From CAZUGA01 sp964619885 (GTDB taxonomy: Bacteria; Pseudomonadota; Gammaproteobacteria; Methylococcales; UBA1147): 64,000 nt of DNA. A model generated the notes under the pieces. It worked only from the letters and a program-made list of their open reading frames with translations, was not told the origin of the DNA and made no database searches. Position 1 is the stretch's first letter. Each line of letters opens with the position of its first letter. Where the stretch lies: NCBI GenBank assembly GCA_964619885.1, contig CAZUGA010000004.1:62001-126000 (forward strand), in the 5' to 3' direction. Made by a program: the position numbers and the translations under genes. Below are positions 44,460 to 54,377 of the stretch, in pieces.

Positions 44460-45380
44460 TTATTTCTTATATTGCGCCTGTTTTTCGAGTGCCGCTTTGA
44501 ACGCCTTCGCCAACTCGATAGCGGGCCCTTTGCCCCAAAAGTGCGTGAAGTAGTAGGTGGGTTGTTCCGCCAGCATGTGATTGTGGAGCGCAACGATATG
44601 CACGCCATTGTCACGCAGCGCCTTCAAAACCGAAGGTACCTCGTCAGCGGTCATGATGATGTCACCGTCCATCACGGCTAATTCATCGCTGCCGCTAAAG
44701 GCGGCCCAACTGCTCAGACCCATTGCACCGCCAATCTTGGTGCTTTGCATTGACCCGGTCCGGTCTGTGCTGATTTTAACAATACCCTCGGATTTTATTG
44801 TGGCGTGAAGTCCGGTTGTACTTTCGATCCGATTTGCATCAATGTTGGCCTTTAGTTCGGGGATAGGGCCCGCGAACCGCGTGGCAGGCTGTGGATTGGC
44901 GGCACGGACCTGCCTGATGGCATCCCACACGGCCTTCACACCGGACGCAAGCTCTGCCGCCGGACCTCGACCGGAAATATGCATGAAATAGACTTTGGGC
45001 TCGTCGTAGAAGAAATGATTGTGCAGTGCGGTGACGTTTAGTCCGTGCCGGAAAACGGCGTCAATAGCGGTATCGACCTCGTCTTGGAAGACAACCGTAT
45101 CACCCATGAGCAGAGCGTTCTCGCCCGTGCTATTAGGCTGGAACGCTGCCCAAGAGCCCAGACCCGCTGCTGGCGGAAACGACAAGCCATCAATGTTGAC
45201 CACCACGTCATCGCGGCGCCAGTTGATGCGTACTACATCACCTATGGCTGTCGTCTTCGTATTGGCGGCTTTCGCGATTACGCGGGCATCGAGTGTAGCG
45301 GTTCCTAACCCACTACAGCCAGCGAGGAACAATACTATTAGCAAAGTTATGAATGCCAGGATAGTTTTAGATTTTTGCAT
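44460..45380 (-). CDS. DUF1259 (LppY/LpqO-like) lipoprotein
   Basis: 306 residues. Seen: a lipoprotein signal with lipobox FLAGC (Cys22), then two copies of a DUF1259 domain, each ending in a His-rich signature: ALHNHFFYDEPKVYFMH (first) and ALHNHMLAEQPTYYFTH (second). Mycobacterial LppY/LpqO belong here; biochemical function is unknown, though the paired HNH strings could bind metal. The gene is G/C-richer than most neighbours. A decayed copy of its 3' end lies at 35738-35899. Convergent with the HupE/UreJ-like gene. Confidence 0.85.
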   Translation of the reverse strand: MQKSKTILAFITLLIVLFLAGCSGLGTATLDARVIAKAANTKTTAIGDVVRINWRRDDVVVNIDGLSFPPAAGLGSWAAFQPNSTGENALLMGDTVVFQDEVDTAIDAVFRHGLNVTALHNHFFYDEPKVYFMHISGRGPAAELASGVKAVWDAIRQVRAANPQPATRFAGPIPELKANIDANRIESTTGLHATIKSEGIVKISTDRTGSMQSTKIGGAMGLSSWAAFSGSDELAVMDGDIIMTADEVPSVLKALRDNGVHIVALHNHMLAEQPTYYFTHFWGKGPAIELAKAFKAALEKQAQYKK

Positions 45381-45841
45381 AACGGTGTCCTATCGATTCG
45401 AGGGGGCAGTAGAAACCCTGAGTCTTAGCGATTAAAAATTTACTGACGTCTACGTGGGTTGTCAATTTCACTGATGGGTAATGATAAAACAACCGTATTG
45501 TCCCAAAAAACCAATTTCATCCAGGCTTCAGTTTTTCAGGAATAATTGAGCAACAGCAAATTTCAAATGGCGTTGTTTTCGTGGGTGACCGATATTGTGT
45601 TGTGTTCAGTAGTTTTGCGAGCCTATCGAGCGCAGTCTAGAAGATTCGTTTGGATATTCCGGCGGCGCTCACTGGACTAAGATTTCGTGAGCCGAGTCAC
45701 TGTTGACCGGGTCTGAATATGTTAACGTATCATCGGTTGTAAAAGCTATGAACAAATTGTTAACCCGACCGGCTAACAATATTTTACCAGCGAAACTTTT
45801 GCATCATGTTAACTGTTCAAAATCTTTGAGGTTGTGGATCC
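45381..45841. other. Intergenic region upstream of the lipoprotein/RTX operon
   Basis: About 460 bases with no supported gene. Three GTTAAC hexamers occur within about 95 bases (near 45720, 45760 and 45809), which may be chance in A/T-rich DNA. It presumably contains the promoter of the downstream pair. Confidence 0.4.
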
Positions 45842-47056
45842 ATGTGGAAAGTTCAACAGGTTCTTTGCCCGTTACCGCATTGTCGTGATGGTTGGGTCGT
45901 TCGATTACAAGGATTGATCCTAATAGCGGCGCCGGGCTCTGTTCGCCCCCCGATCATTTTCCTACTCTTAATTATCTTGTCTGCGTGTGACCCAGAGCAT
46001 CAAGTTGCAGAACCGGTTCATAAAATTACCGCCAGCGAAGAAGATATAGCATTCGTCAAAAGTCAGGGTTGGCTAGACGAACTGATGGGGCAGTATATTG
46101 GAGGGGGGATTCCTTGTGCGAGGAACAATATAGACCTCGAAAAATGTGTTCGGGTTGATGCAGCGTTGCTTCCGCCGCTAGATCCCGATAAACGCGATCA
46201 TTTTGGGTTAAATTACGATCCAGTTAAATACTATAAGTGTCGGTTATCTCACACGAGCCGAAACGATGTCGAATGTCACGACTTTCGCATGCGGCGTAAC
46301 GAATACAATCCGGTTTGGCCGTATCGTGAGGTAGCGCCTATCAAATGGCCCAAAACTCCTGAGGATAGCGGTTATCGCTGGTGGATGAGTAGCGAACGCT
46401 ATTTCGAGCATCTGTGCGAAGCCGAAGCCGGGAAGTTTATCTATCGAACCGTGGAGAATATAGAAGGGGTATACCAAGTCAGACCGCGCCGCGAAGCCGG
46501 GGATTGGGCGTTACAGGATCCTTACATAGTTGAGGACCCTTATCATCAAACCGAGGGTGAAGCCGATGATCCGGCGGGGACATTTATTGGTCCAAATCAT
46601 TATCAATATTTTGAGACCTCATTGTTTGAACGTTCTAAGCCAGACTGGGAGTTGCGCAAGGCCCATCCCAGCATTCTGGAAAAACCCCAACCAGGCGATA
46701 AGCATATTCGTTATTTTGGATACAATCGAAAATCGGGCCGAACGCTGCAAAAGGCTTTTGAGAAAGAATTGAAAAGCCGCTATGGCTATGTTTGGCGGGG
46801 CATCAAACGTCCCCACGATAGAGAAAATGGTATAGCTGGCGGCGAATTAGCGGTCGTTGATTTAACGACTAACGAAATACTCGGGTTATGGCGAGGATTC
46901 TTGCGTAGCGGAATTCGTTCTAACGGTAAAGTATGGTGGCTTGCTGCGCACGCTTGTCCGCAAATTCCGGGGGCGTACGGCGAGGAAATCTTCAAATTCG
47001 TCGCGAGTGTTTTGATTCCCAAAGAGAATAAATCGGGAGTATTATCCGATGACTGA
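45842..47056 (+). CDS. Predicted lipoprotein of unknown function, partner of the RTX gene
   Basis: 404 residues, family not named with confidence. Seen: a hydrophobic stretch with lipobox LSAC (about 46-49) after an unusually long N-terminus, so the true start may be later than ATG 45842; then a Trp/Tyr-rich soluble domain with RWWMSSERYFEHLCEAEAG and YRTVENIEGVYQVRPR, strings I associate with uncharacterised proteins encoded next to lipase-type effectors. Several cysteines are present. It overlaps the RTX gene by eight bases, so the two are made together; an immunity, chaperone or surface-anchor role for the RTX product is inference. Confidence 0.7.
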   Translation: MWKVQQVLCPLPHCRDGWVVRLQGLILIAAPGSVRPPIIFLLLIILSACDPEHQVAEPVHKITASEEDIAFVKSQGWLDELMGQYIGGGIPCARNNIDLEKCVRVDAALLPPLDPDKRDHFGLNYDPVKYYKCRLSHTSRNDVECHDFRMRRNEYNPVWPYREVAPIKWPKTPEDSGYRWWMSSERYFEHLCEAEAGKFIYRTVENIEGVYQVRPRREAGDWALQDPYIVEDPYHQTEGEADDPAGTFIGPNHYQYFETSLFERSKPDWELRKAHPSILEKPQPGDKHIRYFGYNRKSGRTLQKAFEKELKSRYGYVWRGIKRPHDRENGIAGGELAVVDLTTNEILGLWRGFLRSGIRSNGKVWWLAAHACPQIPGAYGEEIFKFVASVLIPKENKSGVLSDD

Positions 47057-50000
47057 AACCCGCCTATGGTTAGATTTCGCGCTGCAGCAAGTTTCAGCGG
47101 AAAGTTATCTTGACGAACTTAATTTCGGCGATGAAAAGGCTGTTAAGGACCGACTTAAGGTGGGCGCAAATAACTACCGAGTTCCTCTGAACGAAGAAAA
47201 ACCGCATTCCACGCGGATGACAGATCTTCAAGCCGATTATTATTGGGATAATTTCGAAATCGTCGATCATTTGCCGAATCGGAGTTCCGGGCTTTCCGCA
47301 ACATTGACGCGGAACAAGAAGACTGGTGAATATACATTGTCTTTCCGCAGTACCGAATTCCGGTTGCCGGAAGAGGGGGGCGACCGATACCGAGACGGAG
47401 TTTATGCCGACGGAAGAATCGGTTCGCATGGATTCGCGTTCGCGCAATTGGCGAGTATGGAAGATTATTATGCGTGGTTAAGGTCGAGCGGTACTCTGCC
47501 GGATAACGCGGTGTTGAATGTCACCGGTTATTCGCTGGGTGGGCATATGGCGACAATATTCACCGAGCTGCATTCGCAGGAGGTGAAACGCACGTATAGC
47601 TTTAACGCCGTGGGACGAGGTGATTATTTCAACTCGGTGGGTAATATTGCCGACATGATTGCGGATTACCGCAGCCAGTTGATAGGCAACCCCCCGAGCA
47701 AAGGATTGCCTGCCGATGTATTGGATGTTAGAGCCCGCATCAATTTAAACCCGGGCCAGCAGTTGAGCATTTACACGGATGAAGAGGCGGATGCCGGCGC
47801 CTATGTCGGATCGAAATATTCCACGGCCGGATCCGCCTTTATCGACGCGCTAGAAATAAGCCAGGGCATCACGGCCCCTAAGCTAGATCCGGCCATTAAT
47901 GCCAAAATCCTTCAAATACACGGTAGAGCCAACCAATCGGATATCGAAGTCGTCGCCAACGGGGGTGTAAGTTCTTCCAACCGAAAACCCGTGTATATCG
48001 AAGATCAGCCCGAATGGGATCCGGCGGATTTTGGAACAACGCACAGTATTATCCTGATCATCGATTCGTTGATCATGACCGAGCTTTTACAAACGATCGA
48101 TCCCACACTAAGCCGGGAGGAGACTGAGGCCATTTTTGCAGCCGCGTCAAATACGCGGGCCAGTTCGGTTACGATCGGGATTGACGGTCGGGTGGAATAC
48201 GATTCGCTAGAGAATGTTTTAGATTCGTTGCGCCGACTTATGATTAACCCAAATGTTTTGGATACGCGATCGGTAAACAAAACTGGATCATTCGGTGATA
48301 TAAATTTAAGAAACACATTTCATAAAAACATAGATTCACTACAAAAATTCATAGATGGTAAACATTACTCAATAGAACGATTAGATAGCAAAACGACATC
48401 CCAAATAATCGATATAGCCTCGGGTGATAGTCCCGAGGGTTTAGCCTATCGTTACGCGTTGACCCAATTGGATCCAATCGCAGTTTTAGGGGATGCCGGT
48501 CTATTCGATGCCAATGCGTTGTCTGTCGATCATTTCTCGCCGGAATATTTGGCCGACCGCGCGATGTTTCTATCGACCCAGTTGTTCGCAAACCACGGTA
48601 ATCTAGGGGGTGACGATGCGACCCAGCGAAATCTTAAAAGCTTTGCAAGCGCCCCGCAGATCATTGATCGCTATGGAAATGGCCGAAAATTCTTTGGGCT
48701 TAATGTGGAAAGCATCGAGCCCGCGGATGATGTCGAATCAAAGTTAATCAATTTTAAGCGGGTCAGTCATACAGCTGCAATCGATGCCGATGTCACGCAC
48801 ATTCAATTTGTCGAAGATGCGATTGATACGACATTGCGCGGATCCCAACGCAAAGACCGCATGTTTGGGGGGAACGGCAACGATACGATCAATGGTTACG
48901 GTGGCGATGATTATCTCGAGGGTGGACGTGGTAACGATAAACTCGATGGCGGTACCGGTTTGGATCGTCTGGTCGGCGGAGATGGACGGGATACGCTGGA
49001 CGGCGGACGCGGTAACGACGAGCTCGAAGGTGGATTGGGCGCCGACATTTATGTCTACGACAGCAAGCGGGGTGACGTTGACAGCATTAGGGATATAGAT
49101 GGAGTGGGTTCAATACTTTGGGATCGGAAAGTATTGAACGGCGGTCAGTTGGAATCTGATGGTAATTATCAAAGTGCGGACCGGCAAATAAAATACATAT
49201 TTAGCCCCAGCAGCAATGGTCGTGGAATATTGACCATCACCAGTGGCCAAGGAAAGCTCAGAGTCCTTGACTTTGCAAACGGTGAGCTGGGTATTTTATT
49301 ACGTCAAGTAACACCCGCAGAGCCACCGGTTATCGATCGATTGAACGCGTCGGTTCACGGTGATCCAATCCGCTCTCAAAACCACAGTGGCAACAATAAA
49401 TTAACCGGTGGAGAATCAGCGGATGATCTGAACGGCAAGGCCGGCAATGATGTGCTGTATGGTGGCGCGGGTGACGATTGGATCCATGCGGGATCGGGTG
49501 ATGATCTTATTGTTGGAGGTGACGGCAACGATAGGATATTTACCGGAGCAGGGCGGGATAACGTTTCCGCGGGCGCGGGCAACGATATTGTGATTTCGAA
49601 AATCAATTTCGGATTTCATTCGCATATCGATCAGCAACACGTCGCGGTATTTTCCAATTGGAATCTGGATGCGACCAATACCTGGCGGCATGGATGGCGT
49701 AATGCGGAGTTGCAGTATCAAGGTCTGGTGAAATCGAAAGATGGTCATTATGAGCTCGACCTACAGCCGCTTTATAGCAATCTTTCTTCGTCCGGCTCGC
49801 CGTATGATGTTGCTTCCCAGCGCTTTGATTATATTCCGGAAAGCGATAGTACCGCGCTGTTAAAGATTAGCTCTGCGCAGTTCAGCGCAACCGATCAGTA
49901 TCGTCTAAGTTTTACCCGGGAGGATAGATCGGATAGCGCTTCGCAAAGTATAGATGGCGGTGCCGGAAACGACATACTGGCGGGTAACGCTGGTTCGGAT

Positions 50001-53000
50001 TTGCTGATCGGAGGTACCGGCGACGACAGGTTGGCCGGCTACGAAGGGACCGATGATTTGCTAGGCGGAGAAGGTAATGATGAACTATTCGGAGGCTCGG
50101 GAAATGACCTGCTCGACGGCGGTGATGGTGAAGATTTAATCGTCGGCGAAGGAGGGGCGGATAGTCTCTACGGCGGTCTAGACAAAGATACGCTGTGGGG
50201 TGACAGCGATATTCTGCCGACCCCGCTGCACGGTAATGATTATCTTGACGGCGGTGCGGGTCAAGACACTTTGTATGGAGGGTATGGCGACGATATTTTG
50301 CTGGGTGGTTCTGCCGACGATACGTTGTGGGGAGAAGCCGGTAGCGATCAATTATATGGAGGTGATGGTAACGATCTATTGCACGGTGATGATCATGAGA
50401 CCCCTACAGCGCTGCAGGGGCATGATGTTCTAAACGGCGGCGACGGTCATGACAAATTGTTCGGTTTCGGGGGAGACGACCTATTGTATGGCGACTCGGG
50501 TAACGACGAACTTGTCGCGGGTGACGGTGCCGATCAACTCGCTGGGGGTGATGGTGAAGATAAACTATGGGGCGGGACCGGTCAGGATCGACTGCTGGGC
50601 GGCGATGGCAATGACGTGCTCAACGGAAATGCAGGTAACGATATTCTGGCGGGTGGCAGCGGCAATGACCAATTGTTCGGTGGATCGGGGACCGATACAT
50701 TTGTTTTCCGGTCCGGTGATGGTGCGGATGTAATTTATGATGGTGACGGTTTCGACCGTGTTCATTTCGAAGACGTCAGCAGCAAGGTGTTCCGCGCTAG
50801 GGCGGTCAACAACAAAAACGGTGAATCCTTTTTGGCGTTGAATTACGGGAATTCGGATACCGTGTATATTAAAGACGGACTGCGTGGCGCAATCCAAAAA
50901 TTCTATTACGGTGAACGTGGTGTTTTGAACATACAAGACTTAATCGGTAATACATTCACGACACCGCTGGATTATCGGTTGTCCAGCAGTGGATCCGCGT
51001 ACGGCGGAACAGCTGATGACACGCTGATCGGTAGCGCGGGTGTTGATACGCTTTACGGGGGGCGAGGCGACGATACTCTAGCCGGAGGTGGGGGTAGCGA
51101 TACTTTGATTGGCGGGCTTGGAAACGATGTCTATGTATTCGGCCGGGGAAGCGGCACAGATACCGTGATCGAGCAAACCGGCGAAAGCAATAGCATTAGA
51201 TTGTGGGCGAATACGCTGTTGTCTCAACTTCGTGCAGAAAAACAAGGCCAGAATCTTTACGTCCATGTCGATGGTACTCAAGATGGCTTATTGATCGAGA
51301 ATTATTACGCAGCGACTCAGGATTGGCGCGTCGAAACGCATGATGGGCAAGTTGCGTTACTTTCCGATATTCAAGCCGATGCTACACCTCAATTCGATCA
51401 ATATGCGTCGCTCGAAAAAGCCAAATCGGCGTACCAATCCAACGTGCGAAACTTTTACACCGGCGTGTTAATTATTAATGGATTCTTGCAAGGTCCTGAC
51501 GGTATTTATCGCAAATCTCTGACGCGTCCTGGGATATCTACCGGTACAGTCAATAAAGAAAGCGTTTTCCATTATGAGTTGGGTGTCGAGATCAAATCAG
51601 AATATAGTGATGCCGCTGAGATCTATCGACAGTCTGCAAACCTCGAGACCGTCAGCCTATTTGAAGGGCAATCGATAGTTTCAGAAAAACAATCGACTCT
51701 GGATACAAGCGGGGCCGTTTATTCAGCGGTTAGCCTGAGCAATGGCACCCTGGTGGATTTGAACCAGTTGCAGATAAGAAACGGCAGTGGGATTAATGTC
51801 TCCGCGGGTTCTTTGCAACCTGTATACGGGGCCAATCAAAGTTTAAATCCGTTAACCGGTGCGTTTGAAACCGAGGTGTTGGGGTATTGGGTGTTTGGAA
51901 ACTCAGCACCGGCAAATTATTTGACCCAACACATACAGCGGCAACGTGATAAATCCAAGGTGACGGGGAATCTGATTGTTGGAGAGTTGACCGCCGGAAG
52001 TGGAGACAATCAAGTTTACGTCGGACAGCGGAACAGCCAGCCGGGCGGCTTGTTCAATCTGATCGATGGCGGGGCGGGAGACGACCGATTGAGCGCGTCT
52101 CCCGAATATCCGGGGACAGATCCGCAATTGCTGGTGCCCGGTGGTGATGCCAGCGGATTACTCAATATTCCTGGCAGTCTGCTATTCGGTAATGACGGTG
52201 ATGACCTACTCATCGGTAGCGGCCGAAATGATGTATTAATTGGGGGGCGGGGGCGTGATGAATTGCGTGGAGGGCAAGGCAACGACCGCTATCTATTGTT
52301 CGATGGAGACGGAGAAACTATTGTTTTTGACGATGGCCGGACAATGCGTGGGATTCGAGATGAAGACATTATCCAGCTTCCTCGCGGGGTAGCGCTCGAC
52401 GACCTGCGTGTTACCTGGGGAGAAGTGTTGACCGATGCGCCGCACGTAGAGTCCAAATGGCCAGGCCGTACTAAATCCTTACATACGACCTTAACACTAG
52501 ATTGGGGAACAAGCGATCGACTAACCGTTGTATTACCGCATAGCGACCTTAATATCAGTTTCGGAATAGATGCTATTGAATTCAGCGATGGCGAGCGGGT
52601 GACGTTCGCCGATATTGTCGGTAGTGCCGGGCCAATTCCCGGGGTTGATCCACATTTGCGTGATAATCGTTTGATTGGCGATGGTAGTTTGTTCGGGGGT
52701 GCCGGGCAGGACCTTCTCATCTCAAGCACGAAAGAAAAGTCTATTCAGATATTTAACCCGGCTGATTTACTGGTTGCCAGTGCGATCGATTTGGATGTAC
52801 CCCGATTGATCGGTGGACCGGGACGGGATACGTTGATTGGAAGCGATGCCGACGATCAGCTTTTCGGGGGCTCGATTATTCAAACCCGCTTTGCCGATCT
52901 TGAATTTGCAGTGGGCGGGTTATGGGATGAGGGTAACGAATACCGCGGTAATGCCGGTAATGATACCGTGTGGACGACCGCGGGTGCGGATGTGATCCAA

Positions 53001-54185
53001 TTTGGTCGGGGCGATGGTGTGGACCGTGTGACCGATCTATATCACCATGAATATTTTCCGCTTGCTGAGATTGGGATGACCTCGGGTCTAGGTGCTGAGC
53101 AACTGAATCAATCATTTCCCGAGTTACAGGATCCGGCAGCGCTGTTAAACGACCGCAGGAATCAACTCCTGACGAACCGGGATATTGTGCGTTTCGATTC
53201 GGGTGTTGGGCTCGATGATATTCAATTCGAACGCCGCCACAACGATTTATTTTTGAGCGTTAATCAAAATGAGGGCCTGATTTTTCAAAATTGGTACGTC
53301 GCCGAGTATAACCAATTCAAGCGCATCGAGTTTGATGATGGGATGGTTGTTGAAAATGAACAACTGGAGCGATTGATTCTGGGGCAGAAATTAGATCTAC
53401 TGTCGCGCTTTATCGGCCGGGCCACTAAAAGAAGTCCGGTATTAAACGGAAACCTAACTCTGCCAGTATTGAATGCAAACCATGGGAATAGTCACGCGGG
53501 AAGGAAATATCAATACGGGGGAACCCAAAGCGACATAATTCATGGCGGTCAGGGGCGCGATTTTCTGTTGGGCGCTAACGGCGATGATCAACTGAACGGC
53601 GCTTTGGGTTCTGACAATTTGTTCGGAGGCCGGGGTAATGATCGGTTGAGTGGAGCGGCGGGCGATGATGTGCTGTTTGGGAATCAGGGTCAGGATGAGC
53701 TGATTGGGGGGGCTGGAAATGACCGGCTTTGGGGCGGTAACGGACACGATAAGCTTTGGGGTGGTACCGGATCAGATCAGCTCATCGGCGGTGAAGGATC
53801 GGACCAATATTTATTTTCGCGCAACGATGGGCAGGATAATATCCAAGAGACCGATGATATTAACGGAAAAGATTCGGATGTGCTTAGTTTTGGGTCCGGA
53901 ATAGATCATGATAAGCTCTGGTTTAGCCGTCACGAAGATGATTTGCGGATTCAGATTGTTGGCGGGAAAGACCGGGTCACGATAGACGATTGGTACGCGA
54001 GTCCAAGCCAGCAGGTCGAGAGGATTGAAAGTGGGAACGGCTATTCGACAACAAGCAGCCAGGTCGACTTACTGGTCCAAGCCATGGCAGGTTTTGCGCC
54101 GCCCGCCAGCGGGGCGCTGGATTTATCCGCGGGTTTGCAAGAGCAATTGTATCCGGTAATAGCCGCGAATTGGCAGAGTGGATGA
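47049..54185 (+). CDS. Giant RTX protein with lipase-like N-terminal domain
   Basis: 2378 residues, predicted to be secreted by a type I system. Seen: an N-terminal alpha/beta-hydrolase-like region with the nucleophile elbow GYSLGG (Ser162) and a possible catalytic His in TTHSI (around 335); six clusters of calcium-binding RTX nonapeptides (597-668, 780-850, 968-1216, 1317-1364, 1711-1755, 2156-2261); between them, domains of the haemolysin-type calcium-binding-related family such as FGSGIDHDKLWFSRHEDDL; and an uncleaved C-terminal tail. No ABC transporter, membrane fusion or acyltransferase gene is nearby. Lipase/phospholipase toxin or adhesin are the likeliest roles. Confidence 0.88.
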   Translation: MTETRLWLDFALQQVSAESYLDELNFGDEKAVKDRLKVGANNYRVPLNEEKPHSTRMTDLQADYYWDNFEIVDHLPNRSSGLSATLTRNKKTGEYTLSFRSTEFRLPEEGGDRYRDGVYADGRIGSHGFAFAQLASMEDYYAWLRSSGTLPDNAVLNVTGYSLGGHMATIFTELHSQEVKRTYSFNAVGRGDYFNSVGNIADMIADYRSQLIGNPPSKGLPADVLDVRARINLNPGQQLSIYTDEEADAGAYVGSKYSTAGSAFIDALEISQGITAPKLDPAINAKILQIHGRANQSDIEVVANGGVSSSNRKPVYIEDQPEWDPADFGTTHSIILIIDSLIMTELLQTIDPTLSREETEAIFAAASNTRASSVTIGIDGRVEYDSLENVLDSLRRLMINPNVLDTRSVNKTGSFGDINLRNTFHKNIDSLQKFIDGKHYSIERLDSKTTSQIIDIASGDSPEGLAYRYALTQLDPIAVLGDAGLFDANALSVDHFSPEYLADRAMFLSTQLFANHGNLGGDDATQRNLKSFASAPQIIDRYGNGRKFFGLNVESIEPADDVESKLINFKRVSHTAAIDADVTHIQFVEDAIDTTLRGSQRKDRMFGGNGNDTINGYGGDDYLEGGRGNDKLDGGTGLDRLVGGDGRDTLDGGRGNDELEGGLGADIYVYDSKRGDVDSIRDIDGVGSILWDRKVLNGGQLESDGNYQSADRQIKYIFSPSSNGRGILTITSGQGKLRVLDFANGELGILLRQVTPAEPPVIDRLNASVHGDPIRSQNHSGNNKLTGGESADDLNGKAGNDVLYGGAGDDWIHAGSGDDLIVGGDGNDRIFTGAGRDNVSAGAGNDIVISKINFGFHSHIDQQHVAVFSNWNLDATNTWRHGWRNAELQYQGLVKSKDGHYELDLQPLYSNLSSSGSPYDVASQRFDYIPESDSTALLKISSAQFSATDQYRLSFTREDRSDSASQSIDGGAGNDILAGNAGSDLLIGGTGDDRLAGYEGTDDLLGGEGNDELFGGSGNDLLDGGDGEDLIVGEGGADSLYGGLDKDTLWGDSDILPTPLHGNDYLDGGAGQDTLYGGYGDDILLGGSADDTLWGEAGSDQLYGGDGNDLLHGDDHETPTALQGHDVLNGGDGHDKLFGFGGDDLLYGDSGNDELVAGDGADQLAGGDGEDKLWGGTGQDRLLGGDGNDVLNGNAGNDILAGGSGNDQLFGGSGTDTFVFRSGDGADVIYDGDGFDRVHFEDVSSKVFRARAVNNKNGESFLALNYGNSDTVYIKDGLRGAIQKFYYGERGVLNIQDLIGNTFTTPLDYRLSSSGSAYGGTADDTLIGSAGVDTLYGGRGDDTLAGGGGSDTLIGGLGNDVYVFGRGSGTDTVIEQTGESNSIRLWANTLLSQLRAEKQGQNLYVHVDGTQDGLLIENYYAATQDWRVETHDGQVALLSDIQADATPQFDQYASLEKAKSAYQSNVRNFYTGVLIINGFLQGPDGIYRKSLTRPGISTGTVNKESVFHYELGVEIKSEYSDAAEIYRQSANLETVSLFEGQSIVSEKQSTLDTSGAVYSAVSLSNGTLVDLNQLQIRNGSGINVSAGSLQPVYGANQSLNPLTGAFETEVLGYWVFGNSAPANYLTQHIQRQRDKSKVTGNLIVGELTAGSGDNQVYVGQRNSQPGGLFNLIDGGAGDDRLSASPEYPGTDPQLLVPGGDASGLLNIPGSLLFGNDGDDLLIGSGRNDVLIGGRGRDELRGGQGNDRYLLFDGDGETIVFDDGRTMRGIRDEDIIQLPRGVALDDLRVTWGEVLTDAPHVESKWPGRTKSLHTTLTLDWGTSDRLTVVLPHSDLNISFGIDAIEFSDGERVTFADIVGSAGPIPGVDPHLRDNRLIGDGSLFGGAGQDLLISSTKEKSIQIFNPADLLVASAIDLDVPRLIGGPGRDTLIGSDADDQLFGGSIIQTRFADLEFAVGGLWDEGNEYRGNAGNDTVWTTAGADVIQFGRGDGVDRVTDLYHHEYFPLAEIGMTSGLGAEQLNQSFPELQDPAALLNDRRNQLLTNRDIVRFDSGVGLDDIQFERRHNDLFLSVNQNEGLIFQNWYVAEYNQFKRIEFDDGMVVENEQLERLILGQKLDLLSRFIGRATKRSPVLNGNLTLPVLNANHGNSHAGRKYQYGGTQSDIIHGGQGRDFLLGANGDDQLNGALGSDNLFGGRGNDRLSGAAGDDVLFGNQGQDELIGGAGNDRLWGGNGHDKLWGGTGSDQLIGGEGSDQYLFSRNDGQDNIQETDDINGKDSDVLSFGSGIDHDKLWFSRHEDDLRIQIVGGKDRVTIDDWYASPSQQVERIESGNGYSTTSSQVDLLVQAMAGFAPPASGALDLSAGLQEQLYPVIAANWQSG
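48838..53831 (+). repeat. RTX nonapeptide repeat clusters within the giant protein gene
   Basis: Tandem GGxGxDxLx-coding units occur in six blocks: about 48838-49053, 49387-49599, 49951-50697, 50998-51141, 52179-52313 and 53515-53831. The largest block has more than 20 units. They fold into calcium-filled beta-rolls after secretion. Confidence 0.9.
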
Positions 54186-54282
54186 GTGACATCAAATGAT
54201 CCTAAGTCTATAGAATCCACTAATCAGATGACGACGGTTAAGCTGAATTGTTTGATAGTTAGAAAAATCGAAACTTAATTCG

Positions 54283-54370
54283 TCAAACTGTTTCATAGGC
54301 GACATCCCGATTCGTGCAAATACAGTAGCCTTTGAGTAGACAGTGTATGCGCCATTTTTTCAGAAAATAA
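54283..54370 (-). pseudogene. Duplicated 3' end of a DUF1249 gene
   Basis: 88 bases match the 3' end of the intact DUF1249 gene (55861-55948) with 12 mismatches counted by eye and no gaps. The frame is intact: FLKKWRIHCLLKGYC then ICTNRDVAYETV-stop, against FLEKWLKHCLLKGYC then FCTNPDVAYETV-stop. The similarity stops eight bases before the dinB start. It is a truncated paralogue or duplicated fragment, in the same orientation as the intact gene. Confidence 0.82.
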
Positions 54371-54377
54371 CGTAGTG

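Noticed and set aside
45715..45815. Three GTTAAC sites as an operator array
   Set aside because: Spacing is irregular and A/T-rich DNA produces such hexamers easily.
45703..45888. 61-codon frame upstream of the lipoprotein gene
   Set aside because: No binding site or family resemblance, and it overlaps the next gene in another frame.
49376..53747. Long antisense frames inside the RTX gene
   Set aside because: They are produced by the Gly/Asp-rich repeat codons read backward and have low-complexity Pro/Ser products.
48838..53831. Minisatellite or CRISPR-like repeats
   Set aside because: The repeats are codon-level RTX units in one open frame; there are no uniform spacers or identical repeats.
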